The translations under genes were made by a program, and so were the position numbers. From Bacteroidaceae bacterium (GTDB taxonomy: Bacteria > Bacteroidota > Bacteroidia > Bacteroidales > Bacteroidaceae), in the NCBI GenBank assembly GCA_017461605.1, contig JAFTXN010000007.1:124001-188000 (forward strand): 64,000 nt of DNA, given 5' to 3'. Position 1 is the stretch's first letter, and every line of letters starts with the position of its first letter. The notes beneath the pieces are model-generated. The model worked only from the letters and a program-made list of their open reading frames with translations. It searched no databases and was not told where the DNA came from. Positions 1 through 8,000 of the stretch are shown in pieces.

Positions 1-364
1 CATCAATCTGTTGCGTAACACGCATCGTGCCTATTTCGGTAGCGATGTTCGAACCCACCTTACCGCTCAAAATCAGACACATGATGGAGCTGGAAAATTC
101 CAAGAGCATGATTTCGCGTGTCACATAGCCCGATACCCAAAACGGCATCCACGCGCTCTGCACGTTCAGTTTAATCTGAATGCATATCACCGCACCGATG
201 AAAAAGGAGATGAGCAGCACGATGCCGATAGAGTCGACGCCGAGTCCCACCATCTCTTTGGTGTATTGCCGGAAGAACATGCGCATTCGTTCCGGTCGCG
301 AGAAGGTACGCCCCATCAGGCAGATGTAGCGTCCCAAAGCGTTAAGTTGTGATTGTAGCAACAT
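1..364 (-). CDS. MlaE-family ABC transporter permease (partial, 3' end outside window)
   Basis: This is the N-terminal 121 residues of an MlaE/YrbE-type inner-membrane permease; the rest lies beyond the left edge. The family works with an MlaF-type ATPase and an MCE-domain protein to move phospholipids between inner and outer membranes. Visible are a basic amphipathic start (residues 1-35), a first membrane segment (about 45-65, around SIGIVLLISFFIGAVICIQ) and the conserved stretch with LEFSSSIMCLILSGKVG followed by SNIATEIGTMRVTQQID, which is the family hallmark. The ATG at 362-364 was chosen because translation from it gives the usual permease N-terminus. A promoter -7 box at 467-474 points toward it. 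In relatives the ATPase gene normally follows; it cannot be seen here. Confidence 0.88.
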   Translation of the reverse strand, partial: MLLQSQLNALGRYICLMGRTFSRPERMRMFFRQYTKEMVGLGVDSIGIVLLISFFIGAVICIQIKLNVQSAWMPFWVSGYVTREIMLLEFSSSIMCLILSGKVGSNIATEIGTMRVTQQID

Positions 365-466
365 AAGGAGAAATTCGGTTTTGTCTGTAGCGTATCCTCC
401 TGCCGTCTCCCGAAGGTACTCATGGCTGAGGAGAAAACTTTTTGTTCGTTTTTGGTTTTGATGTGG

Positions 467-474
467 CAAAAGTA
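467..474 (-). promoter_or_regulatory. Promoter -7 box for the MlaE-type permease
   Basis: The minus strand reads TACTTTTG, a full match to the Bacteroidetes -7 consensus TAnnTTTG. The implied start near 460 leaves a leader of roughly 95 nt before the ATG. Confidence 0.55.
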
Positions 475-589
475 CAAAAATCCTCTCAACGTTTGCAAGG
501 TTTTTGTGGTCAAGTTTGGGCTTACTTTGTGGCGTTTTCACTTTTAGAGTCCCATGGTTGACATTTTGGCAAGGCTTCGTGTGAAATCT

Positions 590-648
590 GCAAGCACTGC
601 AGAATTTTCCGCAAGCACTGCAGAAAATTCTAAACGCCTTGCAGATTT
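590..648. repeat. Intergenic 21-nt repeat cluster, copy 1
   Basis: GCAAGCACTGCAG occurs at 590-602 and again at 611-623, exactly 21 nt apart, joined by AATTTTCC-like spacers; a decayed unit follows. The core TGCAAGCACTGCA is itself an imperfect palindrome (TGCA at both ends). The same unit recurs near 18010-18061 and 32974-33030, always outside confident genes. Confidence 0.75.
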
Positions 649-764
649 CAGCGCCGTGCTTTCTGTTTTTCGTTGGCTGAAAGTGCAAAGATCAGGGTGC
701 TTGTCGGCAGTGTTTACGCTTACAATTTCAGGAGACAGATTGCACTTGACTCGTTCTTAATGCC

Positions 765-772
765 TACTTTTG
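765..772 (+). promoter_or_regulatory. Promoter -7 box for the BaiN-like flavoprotein
   Basis: TACTTTTG matches TAnnTTTG exactly. A TTGAC sits about 20 nt upstream (746-750), a plausible -33 element. Start near 779, about 59 nt before the ATG at 838. Confidence 0.55.
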
Positions 773-837
773 TAACGTCAAGAGTGCCACTCGACTTCGT
801 CCCTGCGATCCGGGTGTGCCACAATCAGTAGCAGACA

Positions 838-2100
838 ATGAAGATAGCAGTTGTGGGCGGCGGTGCCGCAGGTTTTTTTCTTTCCGGCAGGCTGAAACGG
901 CTTTTGCCGGAGGCTCGGGTGGTGCTGATAGAGCGTTCGTCGCGTGTGCTTGCCAAGGTGAAAGTGTCGGGAGGCGGGCGTTGCAACCTGACCAACAGTT
1001 TTGCCGAAGTGAGCGACCTGTGCCACGTTTATCCGCGTGGGCACAAACTGATGAAGCGCTTGTTGCGCGAATTCAGCCATGAGGATGCCTATCGTTGGTT
1101 TGAAGCGCATGGTGTTCCGCTTACCACGCAGGACGACGAATGCGTGTTTCCGCAGTCGCAGAATTCGGAGTCGGTCATCTTGTGTCTGAGGAGAGAAGCC
1201 GAGGCTGCAGGTGTCGAGGTACGCACGGGTTGCCCTGTGATTGCCGTCCGACGTCGTGAGGGCGAAGGTTTGCTCTTGGTTTATGACGAAACCGGTGAGC
1301 GTAACGAACTATTCGATCGGGTAGCGATTACTACCGGTGGCGCACCGCGAGGTGAGGGGCACAATTGGTTATCGGCCTTGGGGCATAAAATAGAGAAGCC
1401 CTGCCCATCGCTCTATACATTTAATATAAATACGCGTGCGCTAACGTTATTGATGGGCATCGTGGTGGAAAATGCCATGGTGGGCATTGCCGGCACCAAG
1501 TATCGCGCAGAGGGAGCACTGCTCATTACACATTGGGGGCTGAGTGGCCCGGCCGTGCTTCGGCTCTCGTCGTATGCAGCTCGTCACATGGATGAAAACA
1601 ATTACAATGTGCCTTTGCTTGTAAACTGGACCGGTGAAACCAATGTCGAGAAGGTGGCTGAGCAGCTGCGTGTGTGCCTCCGCGATGCGCAGCGCCGACA
1701 GATGAGCAATCTGCATCCCTTTGGTCTGCAAAATCGCTTGTGGCTCTATTTGCTCGAAAGGGCCGGCATTGCATCGGACAAGACTTGCTGCGAACTGGGG
1801 AGCAAAGGACTCAATCGCTTGGTGCATGTGCTCACTTCCGACAGCTACGAAGTGGCCGGCAAGGGTGCTTTCCGCGAAGAGTTCGTCACATGTGGTGGCG
1901 TCAGCTTGGAGAGTGTGTCGATGCGGACGCTGGAGAGCAAAGTGTGCCCCGGCCTCTATTTTGCCGGCGAGGTGCTCGACATCGATGCCGTTACGGGCGG
2001 CTTCAACTTTCAAGCAGCTTGGACCACCGCCTATGTGGCTGCCGGAGCTATAGCTGCATCGCTCAGAGATAGAGAAGCGGGCGACGAAACACGGAGATAA
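838..2100 (+). CDS. BaiN/RdsA-like NAD(P)/FAD-dependent oxidoreductase (HI0933 family)
   Basis: A 420-residue flavoprotein of the HI0933/BaiN family, the normal length for the group. The N-terminal dinucleotide-binding fold has the GGGAAG motif (about residues 7-12) and an acidic residue at the end of the second strand (LIERS). It is followed by the family signature KVSGGGRCNLTN (about 42-53). The C-terminal flavin-contact motif is FAGEVLDIDAVTGGFNFQ (about 378-395). Some family members reduce steroid or flavonoid double bonds, but most are uncharacterised, so the substrate cannot be read from sequence. It stands alone with its own promoter (765-772) and is followed by a structured RNA region. 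Confidence 0.9.
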   Translation: MKIAVVGGGAAGFFLSGRLKRLLPEARVVLIERSSRVLAKVKVSGGGRCNLTNSFAEVSDLCHVYPRGHKLMKRLLREFSHEDAYRWFEAHGVPLTTQDDECVFPQSQNSESVILCLRREAEAAGVEVRTGCPVIAVRRREGEGLLLVYDETGERNELFDRVAITTGGAPRGEGHNWLSALGHKIEKPCPSLYTFNINTRALTLLMGIVVENAMVGIAGTKYRAEGALLITHWGLSGPAVLRLSSYAARHMDENNYNVPLLVNWTGETNVEKVAEQLRVCLRDAQRRQMSNLHPFGLQNRLWLYLLERAGIASDKTCCELGSKGLNRLVHVLTSDSYEVAGKGAFREEFVTCGGVSLESVSMRTLESKVCPGLYFAGEVLDIDAVTGGFNFQAAWTTAYVAAGAIAASLRDREAGDETRR

Positions 2101-2166
2101 GCCGATGAGATATTGACATCGGCGACAAAAGTGCTGGAGAGAGTCTCCATTAACCCGGAATTTTCA

Positions 2167-2174
2167 TAAATTTG
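2167..2174 (+). promoter_or_regulatory. Promoter -7 box ahead of the 6S-like RNA
   Basis: TAAATTTG matches TAnnTTTG. Transcription would begin near 2181, just before the TGGCAG/CTGCCA hairpin and the long stem described next. Confidence 0.5.
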
Positions 2175-2180
2175 CACACA

Positions 2181-2390
2181 TGGCAGCTACGAACTGCCAA
2201 CAACATATCGAATGAAGTAAGAAGCGTTATGCTTGTCTCAAAGTCGGGAACGTAGGAAATTCAAGGCTTATCAGAGGGAAGGCATAGTGGTTCTCACGCG
2301 TATAGCGTGGGCTGCTATTTCCATATTCTCTGATAAAGGTTTTCCTACGACCTCCGACTTAGAACGTGGCATACAGTTCCACGCTTCGTG
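2181..2390 (+). ncRNA. Structured RNA, candidate 6S RNA
   Basis: A rod-like hairpin with a central bubble can be folded by eye. Closing stem GAAGCG (2221-2226) pairs with CGCTTC (2382-2387). A bubble follows, with about 14 nt on the 5' side and about 20 nt on the 3' side, the latter able to form a small GTGG/CCAC hairpin. The long arm is AAGTCGG/CCGACTT, then CGTAGGAAA/TTTCCTACG, TTATCAGAG/CTCTGATAA and a tip CACGC/GCGTG. Closing stem, open centre, small 3'-side hairpin and long imperfect arm are the architecture of 6S RNA, which mimics an open promoter and binds RNA polymerase. A -7 box sits correctly upstream (2167-2174). The identity as 6S is inference from shape only; it could instead be a leader of the lipoprotein gene at 2456. 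Confidence 0.55.
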
Positions 2391-2455
2391 CATCTATTAA
2401 GGAAAACCAAAACCGGCTTTTGTGGGAACTGGCAATGGCACAATAACTTTATAAT

Positions 2456-3040
2456 ATGAAGAAAAGCATTTTCAAGATGGGAACAGCCATGGCTTTCAGC
2501 CTTGTGATGATGTGTGCTTGCGGTGGAACGACAAACGAGAACAGCGATGGTGGTGCTCCAACAGATTCGGTGCAACCGGCAGTGGAGGTAAAGGAAGCCG
2601 AGAGTAATTGGGAGTATAGTGAATATCCCGATGAAATGTCGGACGACACTACCTATTTGGCTTCAGTTGTTTCGGAGAATTCTGTTGACTTTGATTTCCC
2701 GTATGACGGAGGAAGCACGTTGACGCTGACGGTTCGCAAGAGTCCGCAGTATGGTTCGGACATTTATATAAAGATATCGAAGGGACAGTTTAATTCGGGC
2801 ATCTATGGTCAGAAAATCAAGGTACGTTTTGATGAAAACAAAGCATTCGATGTCAACTGCCGAACTGCGAGCGACGGAAGTTCTGATCTGTTGTTCCTGA
2901 CCAACTATAAGAAACTCGTAAAGCAACTGAAAGATGCGAAAGTGCTAAAGGTGAGTTGTGAGTTTTGGAATGAAGGAGCTCGCACGTTCACCTTCAATGT
3001 TGAGGGCTTGAAGTGGGAACACGGGGAAGGGAAGAAGTAA
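2456..3040 (+). CDS. Predicted lipoprotein, function unknown
   Basis: A 194-residue protein with a lipoprotein-type N-terminus: basic MKKSIFKMG, a hydrophobic stretch, then a VMMCACGG lipobox with the probable modified Cys at about residue 22, followed by a low-complexity acidic and polar linker (about 24-65). The rest reads as a small beta-rich domain (for example around YDGGSTLTLTVRKSPQYGSD and VRFDENKAFDVNCRTASDGS). I do not recognise a named family with certainty. It begins about 70 nt after the 6S-like structure and ends before a strong terminator (3103-3144), so it may be read through from the RNA's promoter. Confidence 0.75.
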   Translation: MKKSIFKMGTAMAFSLVMMCACGGTTNENSDGGAPTDSVQPAVEVKEAESNWEYSEYPDEMSDDTTYLASVVSENSVDFDFPYDGGSTLTLTVRKSPQYGSDIYIKISKGQFNSGIYGQKIKVRFDENKAFDVNCRTASDGSSDLLFLTNYKKLVKQLKDAKVLKVSCEFWNEGARTFTFNVEGLKWEHGEGKK

Positions 3041-3102
3041 CATCTTATCGCCATCACATCCACTACCTGTCAAAGGTTTGATTGCAGCCAACGTAAAGAA
3101 GA

Positions 3103-3144
3103 AAGCAGGACGAGCATTTCAGTGTGCTCGTCCTGCTTGTTTTG
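3103..3144 (+). terminator. Rho-independent terminator
   Basis: A 14-bp perfect stem, AAGCAGGACGAGCA paired with TGCTCGTCCTGCTT around an 8-nt loop, followed by GTTTTG. It lies between the converging lipoprotein and exporter genes and probably serves both. Confidence 0.85.
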
Positions 3145-3190
3145 TAATCTTGTTACCGATTTGCCGATGATGTGAAAGTGCTTTTTGGCG

Positions 3191-3904
3191 TTACGAAAAG
3201 CAGAAGTAGAGTCCGCAGAGGCCTATGTAAGAATAAACAACGTATCGAAATGCCTGTTCGGGGATGCGTCGAAAGACGTGAGCACCGATGAGCGTGCCGA
3301 GCACCACGCCACCAAGTCCGTAGAGGTAGCCCGTGAGTACGTCGGGCGTGAGGAAACCATTGCCGGCACGAAAGAGGGTCATCGACAGGTTGCCGATGAA
3401 GAAGTATGCAGAGATGGTGGCCATGTAGCTCTCCTTGTTGGGCTCGGCTGTGATGTAATAGAGCACGGCAGGTGGGCCTTGCATGGCAAAGAAACCGCCC
3501 ATCAGACCGCTCAACGTCCCCACGCCGATTTGTGTGGTAAGCGAGGTGCGCAACCGGATGCGTTGGTGGAAAAAGGCAAAGTAGAGCGCACAGCACACGA
3601 GCAGCACTCCCAAAGACTTGTACAACCAATAGCTATCGGTGCGGCTCAGGCAGCCGATGGCAAGAGCCGACACCACGATGAACGTCAGCAGCACCGGCAG
3701 AAGCTGCGCCCGGTCGATGTGGCGACGCATGCGGAAGGTGATGAGCAGATTGGTGGTCAGGGCCAGTAGTCCCGAGAGTGTAGTAGCCTCGGCATAACTC
3801 GGCAGCAGCATGGGCAGCATGGTCATGATGAAGATGCCGAAGCCGAAACCCGTGGTGCGCTGGATGAAACCGGCGATGATGCAAAGCGGAAAGATGAATT
3901 CCAT
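3191..3904 (-). CDS. TauE/SafE-family membrane transporter
   Basis: A 237-residue TauE/SafE (sulfite/anion exporter) family membrane protein with about eight hydrophobic segments. The paired family motifs are visible: the N-terminal half has GFIQRTTGFGFGIF, and the second half has GTLSGLMGGFFAMQGPPAVLYY, the usual G-x-x-x-G-x-x-G-P-P-hydrophobic pattern. Members export sulfite, sulfoacetate or other small anions, and the substrate here is unknown. An in-frame TTG at 3931 would add nine residues, but the ATG at 3902-3904 starts directly at the first membrane segment and is preferred. It follows the OPT transporter gene by about 85 bp on the same strand. Confidence 0.88.
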   Translation of the reverse strand: MEFIFPLCIIAGFIQRTTGFGFGIFIMTMLPMLLPSYAEATTLSGLLALTTNLLITFRMRRHIDRAQLLPVLLTFIVVSALAIGCLSRTDSYWLYKSLGVLLVCCALYFAFFHQRIRLRTSLTTQIGVGTLSGLMGGFFAMQGPPAVLYYITAEPNKESYMATISAYFFIGNLSMTLFRAGNGFLTPDVLTGYLYGLGGVVLGTLIGAHVFRRIPEQAFRYVVYSYIGLCGLYFCFS

Positions 3905-3989
3905 GGGCGGAGTGATTAAAAGTCTCCCCAAGCATGCCTGTGCTGCTTGGGGAGAATGTGTGTCGGTGTCTTGATATATCCGAGTGAGA

Positions 3990-5957
3990 TTATGCTTTCT
4001 TCACGCTCATCGAAGCCTTGGCAAGATAGCCGATGAGGAGGAGATACATGCCGAGTGAGAGCCACTGGGCGCCGGCTGTTTCGTTCCATCCGGCGATGTT
4101 GAGACTGATGCCGCCAAACTGTAGACCGGCACTTACCACACCCATCAATGCACCTCCGGCGATGAAGCCTGAAGCAAGCAGCGTGCCTTTCTCATTGCGC
4201 AGACGATTGAGCTCGGCATCCTTGCTGCGACCGTTGACATACCAGTTGACTGCACCGCCGACGATGAGCGGCAGGTTGAGCTGCAAGGGGATGAACATAC
4301 CGAGTGCGAAGGCTAATGCGGAGATGCCGCAAGCGTTCAGGATGATGGCGAGCACGGCACCGATGCCATAGAGCAACCAGGGTGCGCCTTGGCCGGACAT
4401 GAGCGGCTCGATGACGGCGGCCATGGCACGAGCCTGGGGCGCAGCCATCACATCGGAGTTGTCGGGTGTAAATCCGTAGGCCTTGTTCAGAATCATGATG
4501 ACGCCGCCCACGGTGGCTGCGCTGACCAGGATGCCGAGGAACTTGAATGTTTCCTGATGCTTCGGTGTGGAGCCAAGCCAATAGCCGATCTTCAGGTCTG
4601 TGATAAACGCGCCGGCGCTGGCCAATGCGGTACATACTACACCGCCCATGATGAGGGCTGCCACCATGCCGCCCGTACCCTTGAGGCCGACGAGCACCAT
4701 GATGATGGAGGAGAGGATGAGCGTCATCAGTGTCATGCCGCTCACGGGGTTGGAGCCGACGATAGCGATGGCATTGGCGGCTACGGTGGTGAAGAGGAAG
4801 GAAATCACGGCCACGATGAGGATGCCCACGATGGTGAACAAGAGGTTGCCACCCATCACGCCGAAATAAAAGAAGAGCGTGGTGATGACGATGGTGAGCA
4901 ACGAACCTATGGCGATAATCTTCATCGAAAGGTCTTTCTGCGTGCGAGTGGTTTCTTCCTCGGCAGCACCGCCCTTGAAGATCTTACCTACAAGGCCGAA
5001 AGCGCTCTTGATGACACCCCAACTCTTGATTACACCGATGATACCGGCCATGGCGATGCCTCCGATACCGATGCTCTTGGCGTAACCGAAGATTTGTTCG
5101 GGCGAGGCATTGGCGGCTGTTACTCCGGCGGCCACTTCTGTTTCGGGGAAGATGAGGGCGAGACCCGGCACGATGAGCCACCACACGGCCACAGAGCCGG
5201 CGCAGATGATGGCGGCGTATTTCAGGCCGACGATATAGCCCATACCGAGCAGCGCAGCGCTGGTGTTGACACTGAACATCAGCTTTGTTTTCTCAGCGAT
5301 GGTGCAGCCCAATTCTGTGGCACGGCTGGTGAAGTTTTCGCTCCAAGCACCGAAAGATGCCACGGCAAAGTCGTAGAGTCCGCCGATGAGTCCGGCCACC
5401 AGCAGCGGCTTGGTCTGGCTACCGCTCTTCTCGCCGGAGAGCAACACCTGCGTGGAGGCAGTGGCTTCGGGGAAGGGATATTTGCCATGCATGTCCTTCA
5501 CGAAATACTTACGGAAGGGGATGAGGAACAGAATGCCGAGCACACCGCCGAGCAGCGAGGCCATGAACACCTGGAAGAAGTCGACGGTGATTTCGGGATA
5601 CTTCGACTGCAGGATGTAGAGCGCGGGCAGGGTGAAGATGGCACCGGCCACAATCATGCCGGAGCAGGCACCGATGCTCTGAATGATGACGTTCTCGCCC
5701 AAGGGGTCTTTGCGATGTGTGGCACCAGAGAGGCCCACGGCAATGATGGTGATGGGGATGGCAGCCTCGAACACCTGGCCCACCTTCAGGCCGAGGTAGG
5801 CTGTGGCTGCCGAGAAGATGATGGCCATCAGGATGCCCCAGAAGATGCTCCACGGGGTTACTTCTCTGTAGGTGCGCTCCGGCTTCATCAGCGGAGTGTA
5901 CTCTTCGCCCTCGCGCAATTCGCGGAAAGCGTTGTCGGGAAGATTGGTTTCTTTCAT
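3990..5957 (-). CDS. OPT-family oligopeptide transporter
   Basis: A 655-residue polytopic inner-membrane protein of the OPT family. It has the characteristic N-terminal block TPWSIFWGILMAIIFSAATAYLGLKVGQ (read in two parts, about residues 35-62), the AIPITIIAVGLSG segment, the ENVIIQSIGACSG block (about 88-100) and the KYPFPEATASTQVL motif (about 158-171). Some 14-16 hydrophobic segments follow, with a cytoplasmic loop near residues 330-345. Family members import peptides or metal chelates by proton symport. The Maa-type acetyltransferase gene ends only 29 bp upstream, so the two are probably cotranscribed. Confidence 0.93.
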   Translation of the reverse strand: MKETNLPDNAFRELREGEEYTPLMKPERTYREVTPWSIFWGILMAIIFSAATAYLGLKVGQVFEAAIPITIIAVGLSGATHRKDPLGENVIIQSIGACSGMIVAGAIFTLPALYILQSKYPEITVDFFQVFMASLLGGVLGILFLIPFRKYFVKDMHGKYPFPEATASTQVLLSGEKSGSQTKPLLVAGLIGGLYDFAVASFGAWSENFTSRATELGCTIAEKTKLMFSVNTSAALLGMGYIVGLKYAAIICAGSVAVWWLIVPGLALIFPETEVAAGVTAANASPEQIFGYAKSIGIGGIAMAGIIGVIKSWGVIKSAFGLVGKIFKGGAAEEETTRTQKDLSMKIIAIGSLLTIVITTLFFYFGVMGGNLLFTIVGILIVAVISFLFTTVAANAIAIVGSNPVSGMTLMTLILSSIIMVLVGLKGTGGMVAALIMGGVVCTALASAGAFITDLKIGYWLGSTPKHQETFKFLGILVSAATVGGVIMILNKAYGFTPDNSDVMAAPQARAMAAVIEPLMSGQGAPWLLYGIGAVLAIILNACGISALAFALGMFIPLQLNLPLIVGGAVNWYVNGRSKDAELNRLRNEKGTLLASGFIAGGALMGVVSAGLQFGGISLNIAGWNETAGAQWLSLGMYLLLIGYLAKASMSVKKA

Positions 5958-5986
5958 TGGTTGTATTGTATTTAATTAGTAATTTA

Positions 5987-6550
5987 TTAGCATTTATCTA
6001 TCGTTCGGATGACGCGGCAGGGATTTCCCACGGCTACGCTGTCGTCAGGGATGTCCTTTGTGACGACGCTGCCGGCTCCGATCACGACGTTGTTGCCTAT
6101 GCGGATACCCGGCATGACTTGTACGCCGGCACCTATCCACACATCGTTGCCTACGGTGATAGGGTAAGCATATTCGATACCGGCATTTCGTTGTTGGGCA
6201 TCGATGGGATGGCCTGCTGTGTAGAAGCCGCTGTTGGGCGCGATGAACACGTTGTCGCCAAAGGTTACCTTACCCCCGTCGAGGATGACCATGTTGTGGT
6301 TGGCAAAAAAGTTGTCGCCCACTTCGATGTTGTATCCATAGTCGCACCAGAATGGGGCTATGATGCAACAATTCTTTCCCTTCTTTCCGAGCAGTTGGTC
6401 AAGCAGTTGCTGTTGTCCCTCCTCATTCGAGGGGCGCAATGCATTGTAGTCGTAGCAAAGCTCCTTGGCCAGGCGTCGCTCTTCGATGAGTTCGGCATCA
6501 TAGTTGGCATTGTAGAGCATCTGTTGGAGCATTTTCTCTTTTTCGGTCAT
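5987..6550 (-). CDS. Maltose/galactoside-type O-acetyltransferase
   Basis: A 187-residue hexapeptide-repeat acyltransferase of the Maa/LacA/NodL group, full length. Residues 4-57 form the helical maltose-acetyltransferase N-terminal domain, and residues 60-180 are left-handed beta-helix repeats (for example IEVGDN, VTFGDN, ITVGNDVWIG, IRIGNN). The catalytic His is expected at about residue 114 in FYTAGHPID, and the C-terminal PDDSVAVGNPCRVIR is the family ending. It would acetylate a sugar 6-hydroxyl from acetyl-CoA in the cytoplasm; the physiological acceptor is not evident. It precedes the OPT transporter gene. Two tandem palindromes lie 131-167 bp upstream of its start. Confidence 0.9.
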   Translation of the reverse strand: MTEKEKMLQQMLYNANYDAELIEERRLAKELCYDYNALRPSNEEGQQQLLDQLLGKKGKNCCIIAPFWCDYGYNIEVGDNFFANHNMVILDGGKVTFGDNVFIAPNSGFYTAGHPIDAQQRNAGIEYAYPITVGNDVWIGAGVQVMPGIRIGNNVVIGAGSVVTKDIPDDSVAVGNPCRVIRTIDKC

Positions 6551-6680
6551 TATGGCTCTATGATTGTGTATGGGATTGTTATATTGTAGGGGGCGGTGAG
6601 CATATGTATGAGCCGATTCTTCCGGCGTGCAAACCTACTCTGACAAAATGTATGCGCGTATCAGGAATTTTCTCACGCCT

Positions 6681-6717
6681 TGACACTGCAGTATCACGGC
6701 GTGACACTCGAGTATCA
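6681..6717. repeat. Two tandem near-palindromes (possible operators)
   Basis: TGACACTGCAGTATCA (6681-6696) and TGACACTCGAGTATCA (6702-6717) start 21 bp apart. Each is a 16-bp dyad of the form TGAYACnnnnGTRTCA. They lie between the end of nspC and the start of the Maa-type gene on the minus strand, a sensible place for a dimeric regulator of the latter. Confidence 0.55.
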
Positions 6718-6743
6718 TGCGCTTGGTTCTTATAATTCAATCT

Positions 6744-7922
6744 TTAGTCCATACGGTCGCGATAGTCCTCGTAGCGATATTCGCGCAGCACCAGCAGCGT
6801 CCCGTCAGTCTTGAGCATGGCCAGCGACGGGTGGTGGATACCATTGAACATGTTGGTCTTCACCGTGGTATAGTGTATCATGTCTTCGAAGACGACGGTA
6901 TCGCCAACAGAGAGCGGTGTGGCGAAACGCCAATAGCCCATGAAGTCGCCCGAGAGGCAGGAGTTGCCGCCCAGCCGGTAGACGCACTCTTCTGTTTCGT
7001 GTCCGCGCGCCGCTTCATCGGCCAGCGTTTCTGCCCCACGCACGGCAGGGTGGTAGGGCATCTCCAGGCAGTCGGGCATGTGGCAGGTGAACGACACGTT
7101 GAGGATAGCCGTCTTGATGCCATGGTTTTCGACGATGTCGACCACTCGCGACACGAGCGGCCCCGTCTGCCAGGCGAAGGCCGAACCCGGTTCAAGAATT
7201 ATCTGCAATGCAGGATGCTTGGCTCGGAAAGCTTGCAGCAGCGCGACGAGGTGGTCCACGTCATAGTCCTTGCGAGTCACAAGGTGGCCACCGCCCAGGT
7301 TGAGCCACTTGATGCTGTCGAGCCAGCGGCCGAACTTCTCCTCGATGTGCTGCAGCGTATGCTCTAAGGCGTAACTGCTGCTCTCGCAATGGCAGTGACA
7401 GTGAAAACCCTCGATGCCTGCAGGTAGCACTTCGGGCAAGTCGGCAGAGAGCACACCGAAGCGCGAGCCGGGAGCGCAGGGATTGTAGAGCTCAGTTTCG
7501 ATTTCGCTATACTCAGGGTTGATGCGCAAGCCGCACGACACGCCTTGGACCTTAGCTCTGAAGCGTTCGTATTGTGAAAGTGAGTTGAAAGAGATGTGGC
7601 TTGAACATCGCACAATCTCATCGAAGGTTTCAGCCTCGTATGCAGGAGAATAGGTGTGGGCTTTCGAGCCAAACTCTTCGAAAGCCAAACGCGCCTCGTA
7701 GACACTCGACGCTGTGGTGTGCAAAATGTATTCGCGGAAGATGGGAAAGGTCTTCCAAAGCGCAAAGGCCTTGAAAGCCAATATGAACTCCACACCGGCA
7801 CGCTCGGCAATGCTGCGAATGAGCGACAGATTTCGGCGCAGTTTTTCTTCTTCGATGATGTAGCAGGGAGAGGGAGCACCCTCGTAAGGTTGATGATTCA
7901 CGATGGGATGAGAATAATTCAA
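6744..7922 (-). CDS. nspC: Carboxynorspermidine/carboxyspermidine decarboxylase
   Basis: A 392-residue PLP enzyme of the alanine-racemase fold that decarboxylates carboxy(nor)spermidine, the last step of the alternative polyamine route found in Bacteroidales. The N-terminal SPCYIIEEEKLRRNL is family-typical, the PLP lysine is expected at about residue 51 in LAFKAFALW, EPGSAFAWQTG (about 245-255) binds the phosphate and substrate, and GGNSCLSGDFMGYW (about 322-335) contributes the active-site Cys. No ATG exists at the start. TTG at 7920-7922 or an in-frame GTG seven codons later are the options; I kept the TTG. The carboxyspermidine dehydrogenase partner is not in this window. Confidence 0.92.
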   Translation of the reverse strand: MNYSHPIVNHQPYEGAPSPCYIIEEEKLRRNLSLIRSIAERAGVEFILAFKAFALWKTFPIFREYILHTTASSVYEARLAFEEFGSKAHTYSPAYEAETFDEIVRCSSHISFNSLSQYERFRAKVQGVSCGLRINPEYSEIETELYNPCAPGSRFGVLSADLPEVLPAGIEGFHCHCHCESSSYALEHTLQHIEEKFGRWLDSIKWLNLGGGHLVTRKDYDVDHLVALLQAFRAKHPALQIILEPGSAFAWQTGPLVSRVVDIVENHGIKTAILNVSFTCHMPDCLEMPYHPAVRGAETLADEAARGHETEECVYRLGGNSCLSGDFMGYWRFATPLSVGDTVVFEDMIHYTTVKTNMFNGIHHPSLAMLKTDGTLLVLREYRYEDYRDRMD

Positions 7923-7945
7923 AGTACTTAATGTTGATTTTCAAT

Positions 7946-7980
7946 AAGGACCTTAAAGCAACTTTGTCCTTAAGGTCCTT
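7946..7980 (-). terminator. Probable terminator after the DUF3078 gene
   Basis: Inverted repeat AAGGACCTTAA / TTAAGGTCCTT around a short loop, placed just past the stop of the leftward DUF3078 gene and upstream of nspC. The U-tract on the minus strand is weak (TTATTG). Confidence 0.5.
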
Positions 7981-8000
7981 GGCTTTGTCGCAAGCGGACG

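Larger units (their letters stand above)
365..837. other. Divergent intergenic region with promoters and 21-nt repeats
   Basis: Region between the leftward permease and the rightward flavoprotein gene. It holds a leftward -7 box (467-474), a rightward -7 box (765-772) and two copies of the 21-nt GCAAGCACTGCAG-type repeat (590-602 and 611-623) followed by a degenerate third (around 635-648). An open frame of 68 codons crosses the repeats but has no protein-like character. I see no RNA gene here. Confidence 0.6.

Noticed and set aside
554..760. 68-codon ORF across repeat copy 1
   Set aside because: The product is repeat-derived (SASTAEN-like heptads) with no conserved part; the repeat unit being 21 nt explains the open frame.
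4389..5975. 528-codon open frame on the plus strand, antisense to the OPT transporter gene
   Set aside because: Its product is dominated by His, Asp and Gly, as expected from a mirrored membrane-protein gene, with no domain or start signal. The minus strand is clearly coding.
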